From Echinarachnius parma (Eukaryota; Echinodermata; Echinoidea; Clypeasteroida; Echinarachniidae), in the NCBI GenBank assembly GCA_037951105.1, contig JBAMJV010003314.1:1-64000 (forward strand): DNA of 64,000 bases. The letters run 5' to 3'. Shown in pieces: positions 54,491 through 64,000 of the stretch. The notes under the pieces are model-generated. The model was not told the DNA's origin. It saw nothing but the letters and a program-made list of their open reading frames with translations, and did not search any database. Position numbers and translations under genes: made by a program. Position 1 is the first letter of the stretch; every line of letters begins with the position of its first letter.

Positions 54491-57400
54491 CTAGGAAACA
54501 AATTAAAAAACAATTATTGAAACAAAACTTTCGCTCTCGATTCCTCGTGCTAAGAAATACTTAAATGCTAATTTTTTGTTTAATGTTTGATAGATAAATA
54601 GAGTTCTTAATCATTCAGGCTTTATTTGAAAAAAAAAACATAATCAGTGTAGCACACTCCCGCAAAGGCGGGATAGCTCAAAGTCCCGCTGAAGCGGGAT
54701 TATGAATAAGTCATGATCCGCATCGCTAAATTTCGACAAACAAAATATTTTGTTAATTAAGCTACATGTCGAAACGGATGTCACAGCCTCTTTGTACCAA
54801 CTGAATAGAGATTCGCCTTCCTGTGAATTGACAATATTTAAAATATCATGACATAACAATATCCCACATTGTGGATTGTTTTAAAATCTAGACATAAATA
54901 CAGTATAATCTACCGTGTCAGATGTTTGAACTAACTGCCTGATTAAACATTGTACAATGATGCTATCAACATTTCGAAATCGTTTACTTCAAGTCGCTTC
55001 AAAATATTTCAGAATGATAATTCAGTCGCATTAATTGCGGTTAATCGTCCATATGCAAGGTATGTCTGTATCACGACTCACATCCCTAACCAGTGTAACA
55101 CAGTACCGCAATAGTTGGATTGCCCGTAGTCCCGCTGAAGTGGGATTATGAATAATTCATGATCCGCGCTGTCAATGTTTAAAATATCAAGACAAAATCA
55201 TACACAGATACAGATATGGTGATCATAATAAGAGGACAAATGCACCAACGTAAATACAGAATAATCTACCGTGTGGAATTTGTGTACTAACTGCCTGAAT
55301 AGTAAGGCTATTAAAATATGAATTTAGTTTAAGTCGCTTCAGTATATTTGAGACTGCTATTTCAGTCGCATTAATTTTATTAATCGCCCATAATGCACGG
55401 CATGTCTGTATCACGATGCAAATCCCTAACTGTAGCTGCTGATGTGACGTAGCATGTACGTGCATACTGTTTTCCGTGATCGACGGCCGTGTAAAAAGGG
55501 AACTAATTATACATACGGTCTGAAACAAGAATAGAGCTGACGGCGTACTCAGTGACATTCGCACAACACCGTTGGACAGTGGCGTAGCGTGGTCGGACTG
55601 ATTGGGGGCACGCAAAATTATGTATTTCTTTTTTTTTTTTTTAATGGGCCCTAATGTTTTCTATTGTTTTTCAAAATTATTGGGGGGGGGGGCACAGGCC
55701 CCCCCCCCGTGCCCCCCCCCCCCCCCCCGTAGCTACGCCACTGCCGTTGGACGAATCCTGGAAGTTGAGACGATCCCATTTTTCGGGAGTGTGCTGCACT
55801 GATAACGATTGTTGCATGCTTTTAATTTGGGTGAAGCGATAAACATTATACTCATACATAACGGGCATTGCTTGTATAAAATCAGTATGATTATAAGTCT
55901 TTACTTCATAAAAGTTTGAATACTTCTGACAATATATATGAATAGAGGAATACATCAATCAATACTAAATAATCGAATCAACATAACCAACCGCTTCCTG
56001 AAGACGGGCAGCTCTTCGACGACGACATCTGAAGAACATCCAACCGGAAATGATCCCCACAAGAACTATTGCTGTCAGGGATGCCGCACCGATAAGAGGG
56101 AGCATGACAGGGTTCGTCAATATGGGTGTACCTATAAAGGGAAAGTTGGTGTGGAGTGAATCTACACTATGGAAACGTCCAATTGGAGGCTAATAAGTTA
56201 TAGTGAAGAACAAAATGTGAAATATTTTATCTATGTAAGAGGGACTCCACAAGAACTTGTGCTGTCAGCGACGCCGGCCATTTTAGAGAGATGATAATAG
56301 GGTTATTCTATTTGGTTAGACTAACTAGGAAATAGTGATATGGAGCAGAAACATTGTGGGAACACCTATAGTATCAGGTAGTCGAATCATTACGAAGAAA
56401 TAACTGTGTAATCTTTATTTTTCTATGCGGTTTGCTTATATTGCGATAATAAGACGAATGGTTTCCAGATAAATTAACCTATTGGCTGCTTTCGTCGAAC
56501 ACTGTTACAAATATAACCATACTAAAACATAATTGCTCTTAAATGCAAATAATAGCAACCAACGCCGAGTTTGAACCAAAAATGTAGTAAAATGTAAAAT
56601 TTATAATCATTATATTGTATACCGTATTTTTGGATGGCCATTTGGGAACTTACTGGAACTTCGGTTATCAGACACATTTAGTAAACATGGTGAATTTAAC
56701 GTAAATGCCATACTTTACCTGCTTTGCTCACTCCAACACTGTCGGCTTGGGGGCCAGGACGCGCAGACATATGTGACAATGATGAAGTAGACACGATATG
56801 GTTCCGATAAGGAGTCCTTTCAGCGGCATCATTGGTATCACCATTCCCATAGCCCGCTTACCATGACACAACAAATGGAAAATGTTGAGAATTAACATTT
56901 TATTTCTGCTCTTAGAATATGCCGTTCCTTTTTCACTCAGATGTTTTTATCTTGATATGTATTGGTGACTTTACATTGTACGTTTGGAGATTTTCAAACA
57001 GTATATCATTTTACTAACTTCAAATGAACTTGCATTATAATTATGGTCACATCAAATGTTAGAGATATCCTTTTTGCACAATTTCGTGATAATTGTAAAT
57101 GCAACTGTACTTGCATCAAAGTAAGAGAAATTTTACGCTTATGAGTTTTAGTCTATGACATTGTAAATAACGTAATAGCATAATGTTATATCGTTGCATT
57201 GACATGTTAATGTTTCGTCTGCATTATCTCATGCCCTTGTTAAAGGGATCAAGTAACTTTGTTGACATGTGCAAAAAGTGATGAATGGTTGATGCAATGT
57301 ATATTAATGTTATCTCACATGTCCACATGGTATTGTGTGAAGATGTCAAGTCAAATCGACATTGTATGGCCAGGTAATGAGCGAAAATGCAAAGTGATAT

Positions 57401-60400
57401 TCAATAACTCACTGCACTCACTTTGTACACAGAAGAAAAACTCGCCCGGAGTTTTTCTTATCTGAATACTTCGATCGTACATATCTTTGTAACGAAAGGG
57501 AAATTTGAAAAACCGAAACCTGTCCCATGATTTTATTGTTAATACGAATACAACAAGGTATGAGGGAACCGCTAGAAAGAAAAATTTATTTTGAGGATTT
57601 AGACAATGTTACTAAGTCCCTTTAAATGATGTATATGTTTCATCTACAAAAGGGGACCTGAGTTTTATATGCCTAACATCTCCCACGATTTGTCGTTAAC
57701 TCAAGTGTAATATATTACCATCCGTCGATAAAAAAAATTTGATTGGGAATGGGGCAAAATACATTTATTGTATTGTTTGCTCAGTAATGTGCAATTAAGG
57801 AAAACAGTCTAGCTCGCATGTTATTATTGAAAAACTTTACACAAGTATGCACTAGAAACTTACTTGCAACTGTTGCCTCGATTTCTCTGCGATCTCTCTC
57901 AGTCAACTCTAGTTCAAATCCGATTTCCCATCCGATTCTTCCATTACTAGTAAATATAACAATGATTGATGAACTCTTCGATGTGACTTCCCTGTTGTCC
58001 CAATTTCTCGCAAGATCTCCAGTGTACTTTGTCCATGACTTCGAATTCCTGTCGAATATTTCAACTCCATCGCCGATGTACAAGAAATCGGCATCTCGTT
58101 CGAGATCAATTGATTTCACATCCACTAGGATAACAGAACTTCTTGGGACTGCAATGCTCCAGAAGCTATATGCGTTCTCTTGGTAGTTGTTTGGAAACGA
58201 TGGCGATTGAAGGGTCAGAATAGTTCCGGGACCCTCCCCTGTTTAAAAGCAAGTTAGTTGACTATCAATACAATAACAAATCAACGTAATGAAAGTGTCT
58301 AGTATTCGAAAATACTCAGTGAAGCACACTCCCGCAAAACCGGAATTGCTCGCAGTCCTACTGTAGCCGGATAATGAATAATTCATGAACAATAATACTG
58401 CACACCGCCTTTCTGTAGAGACTGAATGGTGATCCGTTAAGACTTGACCATCTTTAACCTTTTTTGACAAAAATCCCTCACAGTGGATTGTTTTAAAATT
58501 TCGATTTGTTCATCGTAATACATCGAATATGATTATTGTACTAAATAGTTTACTTTAAGTCGCTTCAAAATATTTGAGAAATATATGTTATTCTGATTAA
58601 TTGCGATTAACCGCCCATATGCAATATATTTCTGTATCACGATGAACATCCCAAGCTGTAACTTCTAGTGTGACGTAGCGTGTACATTCATTAACAAGGT
58701 GGCCCCAAAAAAAGGAACGGGACACTTCCCAAAATAAAGTAACAACATTATTATGTCCACAGGATAGAGTGTCCTTTTCATTGAAAATGAAACCAGGGAA
58801 CAGTCATTTTGGTCGTGTAGTTTTCGTTTCAGGGCGCTGTGAGTAACACCATGCCAGGTTCACTTTTTTGTCATTTTTTACCAAGTCAGTGCCCGATAAA
58901 AGAGACTTACTGCCCGACATACTATTGAGCACGCGAGTATTCCGCGCGCCATTGTTAGTGTGCATTCAGCTGTGTGCCGAGCGGTGCCGAGAGAATGGGC
59001 ATAATTGGTCAATAGTTTAACGGGCAGTAAGTCTCATTTATCAGACACTGACTTGGTAAAAATTGACAAAATTAGGAACCCGACATGGTCTCAATCAAAG
59101 CGCCCTAAAACAAAAACTACACATCCAAACTTACTTTTCGTGGTATCGTTGTTCATTGTTTTACTTTATTTTGGGAAGTTCCACGTTCCGTTATTTGGGG
59201 TCCACCCTGTATACTTTTATTCGTGTTCGACGGCTGTATAAGTTGGTTTCTCACTATGAAACAAGAATGGACTACGTGCCCCGTGACCTTCGCAAAGCAT
59301 CATGCGAAGAATCACGGAAAGTCGAGACTCTGACATTCTGAGCGATCGCGCTTTTGCGGGAGTGTACTAGACTGATTAGGGGGACAAAACAAGCATGTCT
59401 TTTCCCAATGTAATTGTGTTGACTTGAACTTAAGCCAATATGCATGTTTAGTTGACTTATATGATAATCTTTCTACGAAAATATTGAATTATCTTAAACT
59501 TTTAGCGACAAAACTGTTTGGGTTTGATACGAAAGCTGGGGATTATATATGGTGCACGAAACTTTTGTTTATATTCTGCAATTACCAATTTAGTAATTAT
59601 CATGACAGTTAGTTATAATTATGATGAAATGGCTGTTTTAATTTTCAAAAACAATCAAAAGGGATTAGCATGTTTAGAACGTTTGAAACATCTGGGAAAA
59701 TAGTTCTTATTATCAACATAATACCGTGGATCATTTTATGGAATATTCCACTGTTGAAAATACGAGCTGGCTTAAAGCGGACAATATCCTCGCAACTTAC
59801 AGTTGTTTATGTCATTTTTTAAATTTAATCCCGAAATAAAGATGGGCCACGAATTCAAAATTGTTCCTATATAACTAGGTTTAAGATCAGATGATGATTA
59901 CCTGACTTAGCAACAGTCCTTACGGTGAAATCCAATAATGGGTATCTCTGGCACCTATCAAACGTAAACTTGAACAGGACCCACGCAACATTGCTGACCA
60001 CCGTCACTGCACTCGGTAGCGTGTCACCCGTAAAGTTAGTCATCCTCGATGCTTCTGAATATTCCAATCCGTCGCCGACGAAGAGGAATTCACTGGAAGC
60101 TTCAAAACTGAAGTGAAGGAAGGTGATTCTGATTCTTGAATCTTCACGCGGAGAAGTAAACGTCCACCAAAGCCAGGAGCAAGGATTCAGGCAAAGCGCT
60201 GTTTTAACATCTTCTTGTGTTACATGTACGGTTCCATCGGCATGATCGGGTTCAACAAGTAGGTGGCCTTGTGAGTACAGAAAGTAGATTATGCACATTG
60301 CTGGTATTAATTGTATACGCATAGGAACAAATATTGCGCACTGCTAATTTAGTTAGCTGCTACTATATACGTCAAATGTATCGGTATACAAGATGTTAAG

Positions 60401-63400
60401 GTAAAACCAGTTAACGGAAATTACTTGGAGCTTCCACGGTTCTCTTTTACCGTGTTGTTTGGCTTATGGTAATGGAATAATAAAATAGGGTTAGATTTGT
60501 TTAAATGCCCCTTTAGCATGTTTAGTATGACGATATATCTATCATTGATAAGTCGTTCAGCTCAAGAGCGTTAATGAACGGTCATAAATCTCATACACGT
60601 TATACAGTAATTCGTTGTAAAAGCTAACACAAATTTTCGCTTTTTAACCAGGAAACTAGTTTTCCTTTTCAATGAAACTTTTACACATCATTTGGACATA
60701 TCTTACAATGATTTTGGTATAAAGTTGAAGTCTCAAATGTAATTTTGGGCAATATCTGACACTTTACAGTTGCACCTTTAACATTTACTTTACATAATCA
60801 TTTTAATATATATCATTATTATGCAGTCGTCCAATTTAATCTGTTATTAGTTCCATGTAATGACTTGTAATGCCTTCTATATAATCAATCGCTTTGTCAA
60901 CTAAACACTCATATAAATCTTGTCCACTGTTTTTCTCTGGTAAAATAAAACGAACAACATTACCTGCTTCGGTGATTCGATCCTCCTGGCCCCGTACTGC
61001 TTGTAGGCTGAGTACAAACCCTGTACTCGTGTCGCTAAAGTCAGTCGTGAACATCACAGAAACGGACGAACTCCTTGACGTGAAGTTTGTCTGGCTAGCT
61101 TCACCATTGAGACATCTCCACGGAAACATGGACCCGTTGTCATGGTCACCTATGAAGAACTTGCCTAGACCGTCCCCGAAGTAGAGATAGTCGTTGGTAG
61201 AATCTATTCTAATGTGGATGATATTGACTGTAATGACATAGCCTACACGAACACGAATGTTCCAAAGCCGGTATGTGTTGTTGGGATATTGGTTTGGATA
61301 GCCGGGAGATTGCAAAAGGAGCGGTTCCCCATCCTCCAATGTCACATCTGATGAATTGCAGAATAATGAAAAATAGAATAATATAGTCATGTATTAATAC
61401 AAAACCCAACGGAGACCAACAATGATCATAGTACAATAAATCGTAAACATATAAATATGTACATTAAACACTATTTACAATAATCATAACAATTCAAAAT
61501 TACGAACAAGCATTATACAGGATGGCCCAAACATCGGAACGGGGCACTTCTCAAAATAAAGTAACAAAAGGAACATGTCCATCGGATAGGGTGTCCTTTC
61601 CAATGAACAACGATACCAAGAAAAGTAATTTTTTACATGTAGTTTTTGTTTTAGGGCGCTGTGAGTAACACCATATCAGGTTCCCTTTTTGTCCATTTTT
61701 ACCAAGTCAGTGCCTGATAAATGAGACTTACTGCCCGACATACCATTGAACAAGCGAGTATACCGAGCGTCATTGTTAGTGTGCATTCAGCTGTGTGCCG
61801 AGCGGTGCCGAGAGAATGGGCATAATTGGTCAATAGTATGACGGGCAGTAAGTCTCATTTATCAGACACTGACTTGGTAAAAATTGACAAAAACAGGAAC
61901 CTGATATGGTCTCACTCAAAGTGCCCTACAACAAAAACTGCATGTCCAAAATTACTTTTCTTGGTATCGTTATTCATTAGAAAGGACACACTTTCCGATG
62001 GACATGTTCATTTTGTTACGTTATTTTGGAAAGCGCCCCGTTCCGTTTTTATGGCCACCCTGTATTAATTAGCAAGAATATACTAACGTTCAATGAAATA
62101 AGTCTTCGAATGTAAACCAGCGATGAAGGAATGGAGAAGTTAGAGAGGTAAAGGGCAAATTAGAAATTTAGAATAAAAAGAGAGTTAACAGATTGAGAGG
62201 AGGCAGGGGAAAAAGAAGGGGTTGGTAATTATTAAACGGAATAGAGAAAGGGAGATAAAAGGGAAGCGGGGAATAAAGACAGAGCAAGAGAATGATATGA
62301 AAGGAAAACGACCAAGAAAGAGAGAGAAAGAGTGTATGGTACGGAGAAACACAGCCATAAATATAGAAAAGAGATGGAGAAAGAGAAGCAAGCATGCTAG
62401 AGAGAGAGACAAAGGGAGAGAAAAGGGACTAAACTCATTACTAACCAGACAATTGTACAGCCGATACCTCCAGCTGAACCGTAAGTTTGCTAATATTCGG
62501 TCGCACAACCACCTCGCTTCTGTGCAAAGGATTCAAACAAAATGAAATAAACTCAATTGGTATTCATCTATTCCGGATAAAGTCACTGTGTTATTTTCAG
62601 AATGTCCTTCGATGGAATTTTCCTAAAAGGGCCTTCCTTTATATACAAAGCTCTGAATTTAGTAGTTTCTGACCGAATATCGGGAGATGAATGGTTGAGT
62701 ATGAATAGTAACGTGGACCATGTTGACCGTCAACCAGGCGACATTTGATACAGAGGTAACGTTACCCGGTACATCATAACCCCTGAACTGGGCCAGTCGT
62801 GTTGATTCGCCAGGTTCCCTGCCATCGCCGATTTCAAAGTTGTTGTACGAGTAGTAATACTTGGTAAACTGGAACCTGATTCTTCTATCACTCGATGTGT
62901 TGAAGATCCATGTTGGTGTGTACTTCTGGGTCCCGTATGCATTGTAAAGGTCCTCAGTTGAAATGTTGATTGTGTTGTCAGTTACAGAATAATTACCTTG
63001 AAAGAGAAATAAACAAGTTATGCATTTATTAAGATGTATTAAATATTGTTAACATTAACACGCGATTCCTTATTCAAAATGCGTGTTGGTGTATGTTTTT
63101 TGGTACACTTGAAGGCCTTTTTTGTGGGCCTTTAGTCGGGGGTTTGATAATAATAATAATATACTCGTTTTATATAGCGCCTAATATGATTGATAATCAT
63201 CTCTAAGCGCTTTACAGTGATTACAGTATTATTACCCCCGGTCATAGGATACAATGCAAACCAGCACACATTATGTGCACCATCTCCACTCCCTGGGGAG
63301 CATTCCTTCCAAGCGGCTCATGGGCATTAAGAAGATCCTTCACATAATTATAGGCTTTCACCTCTTACCAGGTCCCCATGTATGCACCTAGGTAGAGAGC

Positions 63401-64000
63401 AGCAATTGTGGATAAATTGTCTTGCTGAAGGACAAAGGCAATGGGCAGGGTTCGAACTCGGGATCTAATGATCGGAAAGCGCGCGCTCTACCAATCTTGC
63501 CACACCACATCCACGATATTATGCGTTACTGATTAATTTTCATTCAATGAGTCAGGTAAAATTTATTTTTAAGTACTGTTAGTTTATCGAATCATCATGT
63601 TATACTGCTAAACTGTTAAACTTTATTTTGTAAAGGCATACTGTGTAATGAGTATCAACCATTTCGCATATTTCTCTCTACAATAACTGATGTGACTAAA
63701 GCCCTCTGCAGACAGAGCCGACTCGACCCGATTCGACTGGTTTTCATTCGGATCGGCTCAGTTTTCAGTGCCTTGCAACACACATTTTGCCAGTCGAAAG
63801 ACAGTCGGATGCTATTTGGGGCCAATTCAATACGATGAAACGGATCAGACCGACCGGGCCCACCTCTAGCCTAATTGAAACCAGTCGGATCGGGTCGAGT
63901 CGGCTCTGTCTGCGCCGGGCTTAAGGCAAGTTTATTGATCACTTGATGCATCATTGAACAAACAAATAAACGACAACATACCTGGGGCTGCCGATAAAGA
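53699..64000 (-). CDS. CUB-module transmembrane protein with phosphotyrosine-rich tail (5' end beyond window)
   Basis: Eight exons read on the minus strand (entries below). From 5' to 3': a partial exon, four CUB-like modules of 107-127 residues, a stalk of about 46, one transmembrane exon and a 263-residue tail. All extracellular exon joins except one are phase 1, the classic arrangement of shuffled CUB modules. Each module keeps the CUB turn (EIGDG, YFGDG, FVGDG, YIGDG), but the usual disulfide cysteines are absent or nearly so. The tail has about 11 tyrosines, including two SGYM[VI]P repeats and a YCNE, and a PKLPPR SH3-type ligand; it has no kinase domain. I infer a cell-surface receptor or adaptor that recruits SH2/SH3 proteins. 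Ligand and name unknown. The link between exons 2 and 3 is unresolved. Confidence 0.78.
54645..55090 (-). mobile_element. TIR element, family E, copy 1 (right end missing)
   Basis: Starts CAGTGTAGCACACTCCCGC, then a GTCCCGCTGAAGCGGGAT hairpin and TTATGAATAAGTCATGATCC. It runs directly into copy 2. In the last intron of the CUB gene. Confidence 0.65.
55091..55801 (-). mobile_element. TIR element, family E, copy 2, split by a hAT-like MITE
   Basis: Left end CAGTGTAACACAGTACCGC, right end TTTCGGGAGTGTGCTGCACT. Same internal order as copy 3. Interrupted at 55577-55743 by family F with a perfect target duplication. Confidence 0.7.
55577..55743. mobile_element. hAT-like MITE with G/C runs, family F (perfect 8-bp target duplication)
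   Basis: CCGTTGGA flanks both ends (55569-55576, 55744-55751). TIR CAGTGGCGTAGC. Inverted relative to the copy at 45022. The 8-bp duplication assigns it to hAT. It also explains the proline- and glycine-rich frames read through its homopolymers. Confidence 0.9.
55992..56131 (-). CDS. CUB gene exon 7: transmembrane segment
   Basis: Acceptor TTTATAG|GT receives phase 1; ends GAAGCG|GTTGGT in phase 0 (a weak donor, the least certain join). Reads LPLIGAASLTAIVLVGIISG, a single helix of about 24 residues, followed by FFRCRRRRAARLQ, a strong positive-inside stop-transfer signal. Confidence 0.82.
56132..56718 (-). other. CUB gene intron 6
   Basis: AT-rich, no repeat recognised. A stretch near 56226-56350 weakly repeats the transmembrane exon's plus-strand sequence (GGGACTCCACAAGAACTTGTGCTGTCAG-like), perhaps a decayed duplicate. 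Confidence 0.4.
56719..56856 (-). CDS. CUB gene exon 6: extracellular stalk
   Basis: Phase 1 at both ends (acceptor GGTAAG|CG, donor AAAGCAG|GTAAAG). Reads GYGNGDTNDAAERTPYRNH and then a Ser/Ala-rich run, with no cysteine and no domain. Typical juxtamembrane linker. Confidence 0.78.
57244..57621 (-). mobile_element. Kolobok-like MITE, family B (378 bp), inverted
   Basis: TTAA on both sides (57240-57243, 57622-57625). Exactly the same length as the copy at 27236-27613 and in the opposite orientation. In the CUB gene intron between exons 5 and 6. Confidence 0.82.
57864..58238 (-). CDS. CUB gene exon 5: CUB-like module without cysteine
   Basis: Acceptor TTAAACAG|GG, donor GTTGCAA|GTAAGT, phase 1/1, 124 whole codons. 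Reads ILTLQSPSFPNNYQEN, then AYSFWSIAV where CUB domains normally have C.W.I, then FLYIGDGVEIF and a final SSSIIVIFTSNGRIGWEIGF strand. No cysteine at all. Confidence 0.85.
58317..59374 (-). mobile_element. TIR element, family E, copy 3, carrying a nested foldback element
   Basis: Ends CAGTGAAGCACACTCCCGCA and inverse TTTTGCGGGAGTGTACTAGA. Split at 58694-59209 by family D. Lies in the CUB gene intron between exons 4 and 5. Confidence 0.7.
58694..59209. mobile_element. Mariner-type foldback element, family D, nested
   Basis: Right end GGTCCACCCTGT|A; the left end is eroded (AAGGTGGCCCC). Both halves are complementary around about 58940. Confidence 0.65.
59902..60267 (-). CDS. CUB gene exon 4: CUB-like module
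   Basis: Acceptor ACTCACAAG|GC, donor AAGTCAG|GTAATC, phase 1/1. Contains FLFVGDGLEYSEASRMTNFT and a TVVSNVAWVLFKF strand; has three cysteines but not in CUB positions. An ATG with a hydrophobic run (MRIQLIPAMCIIYFL) lies just upstream in frame, so an alternative first exon with signal peptide is possible; the phase match favours an internal exon. Confidence 0.78.
60400..60777 (+). mobile_element. TTAA-flanked MITE, family C, second copy
   Basis: TTAA at 60396-60399 and 60778-60781. Homologous over its length to 38458-38817, with small indels. Confidence 0.75.
60964..61347 (-). CDS. CUB gene exon 3: CUB-like module
   Basis: Acceptor TTCATCAG|AT, donor GAAGCAG|GTAATG, phase 1/1, 127 whole codons. 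Reads LLLQSPGYPNQYPNNTYRLW, the standard CUB entry with L replacing the usual C, then YLYFGDGLGKFF and SSSVSVMFTTDFSDTSTGFV. One cysteine. Confidence 0.87.
61518..62062. mobile_element. Mariner-type foldback element, family D (545 bp)
   Basis: TA-bordered ends CAGGATGGCCCAAAC and inverse GGCCACCCTG; nearly complete self-complementarity around about 61790. The 80-codon frame on the right arm is a by-product. Confidence 0.75.
62150..62432 (-). repeat. Purine-rich tract (pyrimidine-rich on the gene strand)
   Basis: About 280 bp with long GAGAGA/AAGAGA runs on the plus strand. On the sense strand of the CUB gene it is an intronic CT tract. Confidence 0.75.
62674..62996 (-). CDS. CUB gene exon 2: divergent CUB-like module (3' boundary uncertain)
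   Basis: Acceptor TCTTTCAAG|GT receives phase 1 from exon 1. Reads NYSVTDNTINISTEDLYNAY, IRFQFTKYYYSYNNFEIGDG, then TSVSNVAWLTVNMVHVTIHT. No cysteine. The only donor-like GT near the end is TATTCG|GTCAGA, phase 0, which does not fit exon 3 (phase 1). Reading through gives a stop five codons later (62659-62661). An intermediate exon, a missed donor or a soluble isoform could explain this. Confidence 0.65.
63149..63513 (-). mobile_element. tRNA-derived SINE, nearly full length
   Basis: On the minus strand: A-box-like TGGCAAGATTGGTAGAGCG and B-box GAGTTCGAACCC about 50 nt apart, then the body with CTGCTCTCTACC and CTCCCCAGGGAG, and a GGCGCTATATAAAACGAG 3' block ending in (ATT)n. In intron 1 of the CUB gene. 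Confidence 0.85.
63700..63921. mobile_element. PIF/Harbinger-like MITE (222 bp)
   Basis: TIR of about 45 bp sharing GACAGAGCCGACTCGACCCG, flanked by TAA (63697-63699, 63922-63924). A 3-bp TWA-type duplication suits PIF/Harbinger. Non-coding. Confidence 0.75.
63982..64000 (-). CDS. CUB gene exon 1 visible in this window (partial)
   Basis: Reads TTATCGGCAGCCCCAG|GTATGT on the minus strand, ending in phase 1, which fits the acceptor of the next exon (Gly). The rest of the exon lies beyond the window. Confidence 0.6.

Noticed and set aside
60268-60322. Signal peptide start for the CUB gene at 60322
   Set aside because: Possible as an alternative promoter, but the exon acceptor at 60267 and the phase-1 match with exon 3 make it an internal exon in the main transcript.
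59005-62068. Two similar plus-strand frames beginning MVNS.TGSKSHLSDTDLVK (59005, 61826)
   Set aside because: Both lie in arms of family D foldback elements. Similarity reflects repeat copies, not a gene family.
62222-62545. Lys/Arg/Glu-rich frame of 107 codons
   Set aside because: Produced by the purine-rich tract in a CUB gene intron, on the opposite strand.

Overview
The window looks like AT-rich, repeat-dense nuclear DNA of an invertebrate deuterostome, most likely an echinoderm or a close relative (hemichordate or cephalochordate). I infer this from an intron-rich NLR gene (Death domain, NACHT, LRR exons), a gene built of CUB exons that all join in phase 1, tRNA-derived SINEs, and many TTAA- and TA-flanked foldback elements. 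The species cannot be fixed from the sequence. There are no rRNA genes, functional tRNA genes, CRISPR arrays, or bacterial or organellar genes.

Layout. 1-18 kb is almost entirely transposon debris: a hAT-like element (1064-2687), a large terminal-inverted-repeat (TIR) element of about 5.6 kb (3207-8830) with its own exon-like pieces and a 42-bp perfect palindrome, several foldback elements and MITEs, a 44-bp minisatellite, an array of 16-bp repeats, and an inverted pair of Tc1-like transposase relics. 18.5-37.5 kb holds one NLR-type innate immune receptor gene on the plus strand. It has 12 coding exons that splice in frame to 1,219 residues: Death domain, NACHT ATPase with helical region, then LRR exons, five of which are 52-57 codons long and all phase 0. 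Its introns carry SINEs, MITEs, a LINE reverse transcriptase relic and decayed copies of LRR exons. Its last exon lies in a 168-bp tandem triplication. 38-53 kb is again repeats: a foldback element with another MITE nested in it, an array of diverged units of about 0.9 kb, a second large TIR element (about 41833-47213) inserted into that array, and assorted duplications.

53.7-64 kb holds a minus-strand gene whose 5' end lies beyond the window. It encodes a type I membrane protein with four CUB-like modules that are nearly free of cysteine, a short stalk, one transmembrane helix with an arginine-rich stop-transfer segment, and a 263-residue cytoplasmic tail rich in tyrosine motifs plus a proline-rich SH3-type ligand. 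It looks like a cell-surface signalling receptor or adaptor. Neighbouring an NLR gene suggests, but does not show, a link to immunity.

The transposon layer is unusually readable. Several insertions have intact target duplications or a paralogous empty site, and nested insertions give relative ages. The two large TIR elements share a TIR core (CTCTCTTAAT), palindromic subterminal repeats and an inward-facing first exon close to one end. They are the best candidates here for an undescribed mobile-element lineage.
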